NCBI RefSeq assembly: GCF_029227915.1
Contig: NC_079877.1
Location: forward strand, 7,690,001 to 7,754,000
Reading direction: 5' to 3'
Source: Hydractinia symbiolongicarpus
Taxonomy: Eukaryota; Cnidaria; Hydrozoa; Anthoathecata; Hydractiniidae
DNA length: 64,000 nt
Part shown: piece after piece, positions 51,785 through 62,035 of the stretch
Layout: the number at the start of each line of letters is the position of its first letter
Position numbering within the stretch: position 1 is the first letter of the stretch
Position numbers and translations under genes: made by a program
The notes under the pieces: model-generated
The model's input: only the letters and a program-made list of their open reading frames with translations
Database searches by the model: none
Told to the model about the DNA's origin: nothing

Positions 51785-53553
51785 TTCATTGTCTTTCTAA
51801 CGGTGTCAATCCGTTTGAGTTAAAACGGTTGCGTCACACATTCGTACCAACATGTATTTAGTGATTTTTTTCCGATATTACTAAGTTGTATCGCTTTCAA
51901 CAGTGAAACGATTGACTGTGGGACTTAATTGAACTGATTTTGGACTTTGACCTTATAAATGTTATAAGTGAGACAATTGGACTCCAAGAAATAACATTCT
52001 TCTTAATTTGACATGATTGCTGAAACTCAGCGATTACACTGGACCCTGTGGTAGCGATTCATTTAAAAATTTAGATAAATCAGTCATTTTTACTGTGGGA
52101 CCAATCCTAGCCGTTAGCGCGCGCTGAAAATATAGAGACAGTTTCAAAAACTCCATTTCATTGTCTTTCTAACGGTGTCAATCCGTTTGAGTTACAACGG
52201 TTGCGTCACACATTCGTACCAACATGTATTTAGTGATTTTTTTCCGATATTACTAAGTTGTATCGCTTTCAACAGTGAAACGATTGACTGTGGGACTTAA
52301 TTGAACTGATTTTGGACTTTGACCTTATAAATGTTATAAGTGAGACAATTGGACTCCAAGAAATAACATTCTTCTTAATTTGACATGATTGCTGGAACTC
52401 AGCGATTACACTGGGCGCTGTGGTAGCGCTTTATTTAAAAATTAAGATAAATAAGTCTTTTTTTACTGTGGGACCAATCCTTGCCGTTATCGCGCGCTAA
52501 AGAAATAGACACAGTTTCAAAAACCACATTTCATTGACTTTCTAACGGTGTCAATCTGTTTGAGTTACAACAGTTGCGTCACATATTCGTACCAAAATGT
52601 ATTTAGTGATTTTCTTCGGATATTACTAAGTTGTATCGCTTTTAACAGTGAAACGATTGACTGTGGGAATTATTTGAACTGATTCAGGACTGTGAACTTA
52701 TAAATGTGATAAATGAGGCAATAGGTCTCCAAGAAATAACATTCTTCTTAATTTGACATGATTGCTGGAATTCAGCGATTACATTGGGCTCTGTGGTAGC
52801 GCTTTTTTAAAAATTTAGGTAAGTAAGTCATTTTTTACTGTGGAACCAATCCTAGCCGTTAGTTCGCGCTGAAGAAATTTCATTGACTTTCTAACGGTGT
52901 CAATCTGTTTGAGTTACAACAGTTGCGTCACATATTCGTACCAAAATGTATTTAGTGATTTTCTTCGGATATTACTAAGTTGTATCGCTTTTAACAGTGA
53001 AACGATTGACCGTGGGAATTAATTCAACTGATTCTGGACTGTGACCTTATAAATGTGATTAATGCGCCAATTATGATTCCTGGAAATCAGCGGTTACATT
53101 AGGCTCTGCGGTAGCGCTTTATTTAAAAATTTAGATAAATAAGATTTTCCTACTGTGGGACCAATCCTGGCCGTTAGCACGCGCTGAAGAAATAAATACT
53201 TTCACAAAAACTACATTTCATTGATTTCTTGGCGGTATAATTCCGTTTGAGTTACAACGGTTGCGTCACATATTCGTACCAACATGTATTTAGCGAAAGT
53301 ATTCGGATATTACTAGGTTGCATCGTCTTTAACTGTGAAACGTTTGACTGTGCGACTTAATTGAACTGATTTTGGACTTTGACCTTATAAATGTTATAAG
53401 TGAGACAATTGGACTCCAAGAAATAACATTCTTCTTAATTTGACATGATTGCTGGAACTCAGCGATTACACTGGGCGCTGTGGTAGCGCTTTATTTAAAA
53501 ATTAAGATAAATAAGTCTTCTCTTACTGTGGGACCAATCCTAGCCATTATTGC
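51377..53553 (+). repeat. HOR 6-mer (2177 bp), copy A, with two shortened monomers
   Basis: Landmarks 51471, 51843, 52215, 52588, 52937, 53275. Unit 52588 is 349 bp: 23 bp are missing at GAAGAAATTTCATTGAC (near 52872). Unit 52937 is 338 bp: 34 bp are missing at GCGCCAATTATGATTCC (near 53064). Both deletions recur at the same offset in copy B, so they predate the HOR duplication. Confidence 0.92.
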
Positions 53554-55730
53554 GCGCTGAAGAAATAGAGACAGTTTCTAAAACTAAATTTCATTGATTT
53601 TGTAACGGAGTCAATCCGTTTGTGTTACAACGGTTGCGTCACATATTCGTACCAATATATATTTAGTGATTTTTTTCCGATAATACTAAGTTGTATCGCT
53701 TTCAACAGTGAAACGATTGACTGTGGGTCTTAATTGAACTGATTTTGGACTTTGACCTCGTAAGTGTGATAAATGAGACAATTGGACTCCAAGAAAGAAC
53801 GTTCTTCTTAATTTGACATGATTGTCGGAACTCAGCAATTACACTGGACCCTGTGGTAGCGATTCATTTAAAAATTTAGATAAATCAGTCATTTTTACTG
53901 TGGGACCAATCCTAGCCGTTAGCGCGCGCTGAAGATATAGAGACAGTTTCAAAAACTCCATTTCATTGTCTTTCTAACGGTGTCAATCCGTTTGAGTTAA
54001 AACGGTTGCGTCACACATTCGTACCAACATGTATTTAGTGATTTTTTTCCGATATTACTAAGTTGTATCGCTTTCAACAGTGAAACGATTGACTGTGGGA
54101 CTTAATTGAACTGATTTTGGACTTTGACCTTATAAATGTTATAAGTGAGACAATTGGACTCCAAGAAATAACATTCTTCTTAATTTGACATGATTGCTGA
54201 AACTCAGCGATTACACTGGACCCTGTGGTAGCGATTCATTTAAAAATTTAGATAAATCAGTCATTTTTACTGTGGGACCAATCCTAGCCGTTAGCGCGCG
54301 CTGAAAATATAGAGACAGTTTCAAAAACTCCATTTCATTGTCTTTCTAACGGTGTCAATCCGTTTGAGTTACAACGGTTGCGTCACACATTCGTACCAAC
54401 ATGTATTTAGTGATTTTTTTCCGATATTACTAAGTTGTATCGCTTTCAACAGTGAAACGATTGACTGTGGGACTTAATTGAACTGATTTTGGACTTTGAC
54501 CTTATAAATGTTATAAGTGAGACAATTGGACTCCAAGAAATAACATTCTTCTTAATTTGACATGATTGCTGGAACTCAGCGATTACACTGGGCGCTGTGG
54601 TAGCGCTTTATTTAAAAATTAAGATAAATAAGTCTTTTTTTACTGTGGGACCAATCCTTGCCGTTATCGCGCGCTAAAGAAATAGACACAGTTTCAAAAA
54701 CCACATTTCATTGACTTTCTAACGGTGTCAATCTGTTTGAGTTACAACAGTTGCGTCACATATTCGTACCAAAATGTATTTAGTGATTTTCTTCGGATAT
54801 TACTAAGTTGTATCGCTTTTAACAGTGAAACGATTGACTGTGGGAATTATTTGAACTGATTCAGGACTGTGAACTTATAAATGTGATAAATGAGGCAATA
54901 GGTCTCCAAGAAATAACATTCTTCTTAATTTGACATGATTGCTGGAATTCAGCGATTACATTGGGCTCTGTGGTAGCGCTTTTTTAAAAATTTAGGTAAG
55001 TAAGTCATTTTTTACTGTGGAACCAATCCTAGCCGTTAGTTCGCGCTGAAGAAATTTCATTGACTTTCTAACGGTGTCAATCTGTTTGAGTTACAACAGT
55101 TGCGTCACATATTCGTACCAAAATGTATTTAGTGATTTTCTTCGGATATTACTAAGTTGTATCGCTTTTAACAGTGAAACGATTGACCGTGGGAATTAAT
55201 TCAACTGATTCTGGACTGTGACCTTATAAATGTGATTAATGCGCCAATTATGATTCCTGGAAATCAGCGGTTACATTAGGCTCTGCGGTAGCGCTTTATT
55301 TAAAAATTTAGATAAATAAGATTTTCCTACTGTGGGACCAATCCTGGCCGTTAGCACGCGCTGAAGAAATAAATACATTCACAAAAACTACATTTCATTG
55401 ATTTCTTGGCGGTATAATTCCGTTTGAGTTACAACGGTTGCGTCATATATTCGTACCAACATGTATTTAGCGAAAGTATTCGGATATTACTAGGTTGCAT
55501 CGCCTTTAACTGTGAAACGTTTGACTGTGCGACTTAATTGAACTGATTTTGGACTTTGACTTATAAATGTTATAAGTGAGACAATTGGACTCCAAGAAAT
55601 AACATTCTTTTTAATTTGACATGATTGCTGGAACTCAGCGATTACACTGGGCGCTGTGGTAGCGCTTTATTTAAAAATTAAGATAAATAAGTCTTCTCTT
55701 ACTGTGGGACCAATCCTAGCCATTATTGCG
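53554..55730 (+). repeat. HOR 6-mer (2177 bp), copy B
   Basis: Landmarks 53648, 54020, 54392, 54765, 55114, 55452. I noticed about six differences from copy A, mostly in the last monomer: CATCGCCTTTAAC for CATCGTCTTTAAC, TTTGACTTATAAATG for TTTGACCTTATAAATG, GCGTCATATATTCG for GCGTCACATATTCG. The altered last monomer is shared with the next HOR, which suggests later exchange with it. Confidence 0.9.
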
Positions 55731-56658
55731 CGCTGAAGAAATAGAGACAGTTTCAAAAACTAAATTTCATTGATTTTCTAACGGAGTCAATCCGTTTGAG
55801 TTACAACGGTTGCGTCACAGATTCGTACCAACATGTATTTAGTGATTTTTGTCGGATATTACTAAGTTGTATCGCTTTAAACAGTGAAACGATTGACTGT
55901 GGGACTTAATTGAACTGATTTTGGGCTTTCACCTTATAAATGTAATAAATGTGCCATTTTGACTAAAAGAAATAATATTCTTCTTAATGTGACATGATTG
56001 CTGGAACTCAGCAATTACACTGGGCGCTGTGGTAGCGCTTTGTTTAAAAGTTAAGATAAATAAGTCATTTATTACTGTGGAAACAATCCTAGCCGTTATC
56101 GCGCGCTGAAGAAGTAGAGACAGTTTCAAAAACTACATTTCATTGATTTTCTAACGGTGTCAATCCATTTGAGTTACAACGGTTGCGTCACATATTCGTA
56201 CCAACATGTATTTAGTGATTTCCTTCCGATATTACTAAGTTGTATCGCTTTTAACAGTGAAACGATTGACCGTGGGAATTAATTCAACTGATTCTGGACT
56301 GTGACCTTATAAATTTGATTAATGCGCCAATTGGTCTCCAAGGAATAACATTCTTCTTAATTTGATATGATTCCTGGAATTCAGCGGTTACATTAGGCTC
56401 TGCGGTAGCGCTTTATTTAAAAATTTAGATGAATAAGTCATTTTTTACTGTGGGACCAATCCTAGCCGTTAGTTTGCGCTGAAGAAGTAGAGACAGCTTC
56501 AAAAAGTACATTTCATTGACTTTCTAACGGTGTCAATCCGTTTGAGTTGCAACGGTTGGGTCACATATTCGTACCAACATGTATTTAGCGAAATTTTTCG
56601 GATATTACTAGGTTGCATCGTTCTAACAGTGAAACGATTGACTGTGGGACTTAATTGA
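55204..56658 (+). repeat. HOR 4-mer (1455 bp), copy A
   Basis: Landmarks 55452, 55824, 56197, 56570; it overlaps the end of the 6-mer because the last beta unit belongs to both. It includes an alpha-tailed unit (55824) with GGGCTTTCACC, an epsilon unit (56197) and a GCGAAATTTTTCGG unit whose TCGTTCTAACAG is 1 bp short. The minus-strand open frame at 55929-56129 is a repeat shadow repeated at 57384-57584. Confidence 0.86.
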
Positions 56659-58113
56659 ACTGATTCTGGACTGTGACCTTATAAATGTGATTAATGCGCC
56701 AATTATGATTCCTGGAATTCAGCGGTTACATTAGGCTCTGCGGTAGCGCTTTATTTAAAAATTTAGATAAATAAGATTTTCCTACTGTGGGACCAATCCT
56801 GGCCGTTAGCACGCGCTGAAGAAATAAATACATTCACAAAAACTACATTTCATTGATTTCTTGGCGGTATAATTCCGTTTGAGTTACAACGGTTGCGTCA
56901 TATATTCGTACCAACATGTATTTAGCGAAAGTATTCGGATATTACTAGGTTGCATCGCCTTTAACTGTGAAACGTTTGACTGTGCGACTTAATTGAACTG
57001 ATTTTGGACTTTGACTTATAAATGTTATAAGTGAGACAATTGGACTCCAAGAAATAACATTCTTTTTAATTCGACATGATTGCTGGAACTCAGCGATTAC
57101 ACTGGGCGCTGTGGTAACGCTTTATTTAAAAATTAAGATAAATAAGTCTTCTCTTACTGTGGGACCAATCCTAGCCATTATTGCGCGCTGAAGAAATAGA
57201 GACAGTTTCAAAAACTAAATTTCATTGATTTTCTAACGGAGTCAATCCGTTTGAGTTACAACGGTTGCGTCACAGATTCGTACCAACATGTATTTAGTGA
57301 TTTTTTTCGGATATTACTAAGTTGTATCGCTTTAAACAGTGAAACGATTGACTGTGGGACTTAATTGAACTGATTTTGGGCTTTCACCTTATAAATGTAA
57401 TAAATGTGCCATTTTGACTAAAAGAAATAATATTCTTCTTAATGTGACATGATTGCTGGAACTCAGCAATTACACTGGGCGCTGTGGTAGCGCTTTGTTT
57501 AAAAGTTAAGATAAATAAGTCATTTATTACTGTGGAAACAATCCTAGCCGTTATCGCGCGCTGAAGAAGTAGAGACAGTTTCAAAAACTACATTTCATTG
57601 ATTTTCTAACGGTGTCAATCCATTTGAGTTACAACGGTTGCGTCACATATTCGTACCAACATGTATTTAGTGATTTCCTTCCGATATTACTAAGTTGTAT
57701 CGCTTTTAACAGTGAAACGATTGACCGTGGGAATTAATTCAACTGATTCTGGACTGTGACCTTATAAATTTGATTAATGCGCCAATTGGTCTCCAAGGAA
57801 TAACATTCTTCTTAATTTGATATGATTCCTGGAATTCAGCGGTTACATTAGGCTCTGCGGTAGCGCTTTATTTAAAAATTTAGATGAATAAGTCATTTTT
57901 TACTGTGGGACCAATCCTAGCCGTTAGTTTGCGCTGAAGAAGTAGAGACAGCTTCAAAAAGTACATTTCATTGACTTTCTAACGGTGTCAATCCGTTTGA
58001 GTTGCAACGGTTGGGTCACATATTCGTACCAACATGTATTTAGCGAAATTTTTCGGATATTACTAGGTTGCATCGTTCTAACAGTGAAACGATTGACTGT
58101 GGGACTTAATTGA
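56659..58113 (+). repeat. HOR 4-mer (1455 bp), copy B
   Basis: Landmarks 56907, 57279, 57652, 58025 at exactly 1455 bp from copy A. Few changes: TTTTTTTCGG against TTTTTGTCGG, TTAATTCGACATG against TTAATTTGACATG, GTGGTAACGC against GTGGTAGCGC. A third partial copy (58114 to about 58630) carries the same TTAATTCGAC and GTAACGC marks, so copies B and C are the closest pair. Confidence 0.88.
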
Positions 58114-59442
58114 ACTGATTCTGGACTGTGACCTTATAAATGTGATTAATGCGCCAATTATGATTCCTGGAATTCAGCGGTTACATTAGGCTCTGCGGTA
58201 GCGCTTTATTTAAAAATTTAGATAAATAAGATTTTCCTACTGTGGGACCAATCCTGGCCGTTAGCACGCGCTGAAGAAATAAATACATTCACAAAAACTA
58301 CATTTCATTGATTTCTTGGCGGTATAATTCCGTTTGAGTTACAACGGTTGCGTCATATATTCGTACCAACATGTATTTAGCGAAAGTATTCGGATATTAC
58401 TAGGTTGCATCGCCTTTAACTGTGAAACGTTTGACTGTGCGACTTAATTGAACTGATTTTGGACTTTGACTTATAAATGTTATAAGTGAGACAATTGGAC
58501 TCCAAGAAATAACATTCTTTTTAATTCGACATGATTGCTGGAACTCAGCGATTACACTGGGCGCTGTGGTAACGCTTTATTTAAAAATTAAGATAAATAA
58601 GTCTTCTCTTACTGTGGGACCAATCCTAGCCGTTAATTTGCGCTGAAGAAGTAGAGACAGCTTCAAAAAGTACATTTCATTGACTTTCTAACGGTGTCAA
58701 TCCGTTTGAGTTGCAACGGTTGGGTCACATATTCGTACCAACATGTATTTAGCGAAATTGTTCGGATATTACTAGGTTGCATCGTTCTAACAGTGAAACG
58801 ATTGACTGTGGGACTTAATTGAACTGATTCCGGACTGTGACCTTATAAATGTGATTAATGCGCCAATTATGATTCCTGGAATTCAGCGGTTACATTAGGC
58901 TCTGCGGTAGCGCTTTATTTAAAAATTTAGATAAATAAGATTTTCCTACTGTGGGACCAATCCTGGCCGTTAGCACGCGCTGAAGAAATAAATACATTCA
59001 CAAAAACTACATTTCATTGATTTCTTGGCGGTATAATTCCGTTTGAGTTACAACGGTTGCGTCACATATTCGTACCAACATGTATTTAGCGAAAGTATTC
59101 GGATATTACTAGGTTGCATCGCCTTTAACTGTGAAACGTTTGACTGTGCGACTTAATTGAACTGATTTTGGACTTTGACCTTATAAATGTTATAAGTGAG
59201 ACAATTGGACTCCAAGAAATAACATTCTTTTTAATTTGACATGATTGCTGGAACTCAGCGATTACACTGGGCGCTGTGGTAGCGCTTTATTTAAAAATTA
59301 AGATAAATAAGTCTTCTCTTACTGTGGGACCAATCCTAGCCATTATTGCGCGCTGAAGAAATAGAGACAGTTTCAAAAACTAAATTTCATTGATTTTCTA
59401 ACGGAGTCAATCCGTTTGAGTTACAACGGTTGCGTCACATAT
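58025..59442 (+). repeat. Dimer step (709 bp) with 34-bp-deleted monomer
   Basis: Pairs 58025/58362 and 58734/59071 recur at 709 bp (337 + 372 bp). Each contains a GAGTTGCAACGGTTGGGTC unit with the GCGCCAATTATGATTCC deletion, followed by a beta unit. It is nested between the 4-mer and 5-mer HORs. Confidence 0.8.
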
Positions 59443-60463
59443 TCGTACCAACATGTATTTAGTGATTTTCTTCCGATATTACTAAGTTGTATCGCTTTCA
59501 ACAGTGAAACGATTGACTGTGGGAATTATTTGAACTGATTCAGGTCTGTGACCTTGTAAATGTGATGAATGAGGCAATAGGTCTCCAAGGAATAACATTC
59601 TTCTTAATTTGACATGATTGCCGGAACTCAGCGATTACACTGGACCCTGTTGTAGCGATTCATTTAAAAATTTAAATAAATAAGTCATTTTTACTGTGGG
59701 TCCAATCCTAGCCGTCGGCGCTCGCTGAAGATATAGAGACAGTTTCAAAAACTCCATTTCATTGACTTTCTAACGGTGTCAATGCGTTTGATTTACAACG
59801 GTTGCGTCACATAATCGTACCAACATGTATTTAGTGATTTTCTTCCGATATTACTAAGTTGTATCGCTTTCAACAGTGAAACGATTGACCGTGGGAATTA
59901 ATTCAACTGATTCTGGACTGTGACCTTATAAATGTGATTAATGCGCCAATTGGTCTCCAAGGAATAACATTCTTCTTAATTTGATATGATTGCTGGAATT
60001 CAGCGGTTATATTAGGCTCTGCAGTAGCGCTTTATTTAAAAATTTAGATAAATAAGATTTTCCCACTGTGGGACCAATCCTGGCCGTTAGCACGTACTGA
60101 AGAAATAAAAACATTCTCAAAAACTACATTTCATTGATTTCTTGGCGGTATAATTCCGTTTGAGTTACAACGGTTGCGTCACATATTCGTACCAACATGT
60201 ATTTAGCGAAAGTATTCGGATATTACTAGGTTGCATCGCTTTTAACTGTGAAACGTTTGACTGTGCGACTTAATTGAACTGCTTTTGGACTTTGACCTTA
60301 TAAATGTTATAAGTGAGACAATTGGACTCCAAGAAATAACATTCTTCTTAATTTGATATGATTCCTGGAATTCAGCGATTACACTGGGCGCTGTTGTAGC
60401 GCTTTATTTAAAAATTAAGATGAATAAGTCATTTTTTACTGTGGGACCAATCCTAGCCGTTAG
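58637..60463 (+). repeat. HOR 5-mer (1827 bp), copy A
   Basis: Landmarks 58734, 59071, 59444, 59816, 60188. It includes the 337-bp deleted unit, beta, a mixed gamma/delta-tailed unit (TTCAGGTCTGTGACC, CCGTCGGCGCTCGCTG) and an epsilon-like unit with CAATGCGTTTGATTTAC. The edge is at TTTGCGCTGAAGAAGTAGAG. Confidence 0.86.
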
Positions 60464-62035
60464 TTTGCGCTGAAGAAGTAGAGACAGCTTCAAAAAGTAC
60501 ATTTCATTGACTTTCTAACGGTGTCAATCCGTTTGAGTTGCAACGGTTGGGTCACATATTCGTACCAACATGTATTTAGCGAAATGTTTCGGATATTACT
60601 AGGTTGCATCGTTCTAACAGTGAAACGATTGACTGTGGGACTTAATTGAACTGATTCTGGACTGTGACCTTATAAATGTGATTAATGCGCCAATTATGAT
60701 TCCTGGAATTCAGCGGTTACATTAGGCTCTGCGGTACCGCTTTATTTAAAAATTTAGATAAATAAGATTTTCCTACTGTGGGACCAATCCTGGCCGTTAG
60801 CACTCGCTGAAGAAATAAATACATTCACAAAAACTACATTTCATTGATTTCTTGGCGGTATAATTCTGTTTGAGTTACAACGGTTGCGTTACATATTCGT
60901 ACCAACATGTATTTAGCGAAAGTATTCGGATATTACTAGGTTGCATCGCCTTTAACTGTGAAACGTTTGACTGTGCGACTTAATTGAACTGATTTTGGAC
61001 TTTGACCTTATAAATGGTATAAGTGAGACAATTGGACTCCAAGAAATAACATTCTTTTTAATTTGACATGATTGCTGGAACTCAGCGATTACACTGGGCG
61101 CTGTGGTAGCGCTTTATTTAAAAATTAAGATAAATAAGTCTTCTCTTACTGTGGGACCAATCCTAGCCATTATTGCGCGCTGAAGAAATAGAGACAGTTT
61201 CAAAAACTAAATTTCATTGATTTTCTAACGGAGTCAATCCGTTTGAGTTACAACGGTTGCGTCACATATTCGTACCAACATGTATTTAGTGATTTTCTTC
61301 CGATATTACTAAGTTGTATCGCTTTCAACAGTGAAACGATTGACTGTGGGAATTATTTGAACTGATTCAGGTCTGTGACCTTGTAAATGTGATGAATGAG
61401 GCAATAGGTCTCCAAGGAATAACATTCTTCTTAATTTGACATGATTGCCGGAACTCAGCGATTACACTGGACCCTGTTGTAGCGATTCATTTAAAAATTT
61501 AAATAAATAAGTCATTTTTACTGTGGGTCCAATCCTAGCCCTCGGCGCTCGCTGAAGATATAGAGACAGTTTCAAAAACTCCATTTCATTGACTTTCTAA
61601 CGGTGTCAATGCGTTTGATTTACAACGGTTGCGTCACATAATCGTACCAACATGTATTTAGTGATTTTCTTCCGATATTACTAAGTTGTATCGCTTTCAA
61701 CAGTGAAACGATTGACCGTGGGAATTAATTCAACTGATTCTGGACTGTGACCTTATAAATGTGATTAATGCGCCAATTGGTCTCCAAGGAATAACATTCT
61801 TCTTAATTTGATATGATTGCTGGAATTCAGCGGTTACATTAGGCTCTGCAGTAGCGCTTTATTTAAAAATTTAGATAAATAAGATTTTCCCACTGTGGGA
61901 CCAATCCTGGCCGTTAGCACGTACTGAAGAAATAAAAACATTCTCAAAAACTACATTTCATTGATTTCTTGGCGGTATAATTCCGTTTGAGTTACAACGG
62001 TTGCGTCACATATTCGTACCAACATGTATTTAGCG
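60464..62035 (+). repeat. HOR 5-mer (1827 bp), copy B, incomplete
   Basis: Landmarks 60561, 60898, 61271, 61643, 62015 at 1827 bp. I noticed about nine changes over 1.57 kb (GAAATGTTTCGG, GCGGTACCGC, GCACTCGCTG, TTGCGTTACAT, AAATGGTATAAG, CCCTCGGCGC and others), roughly 99.4% identity. It stops in unit 62015, where GCGAAATTTTTTGG replaces GCGAAAGTATTCGG. Confidence 0.86.
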
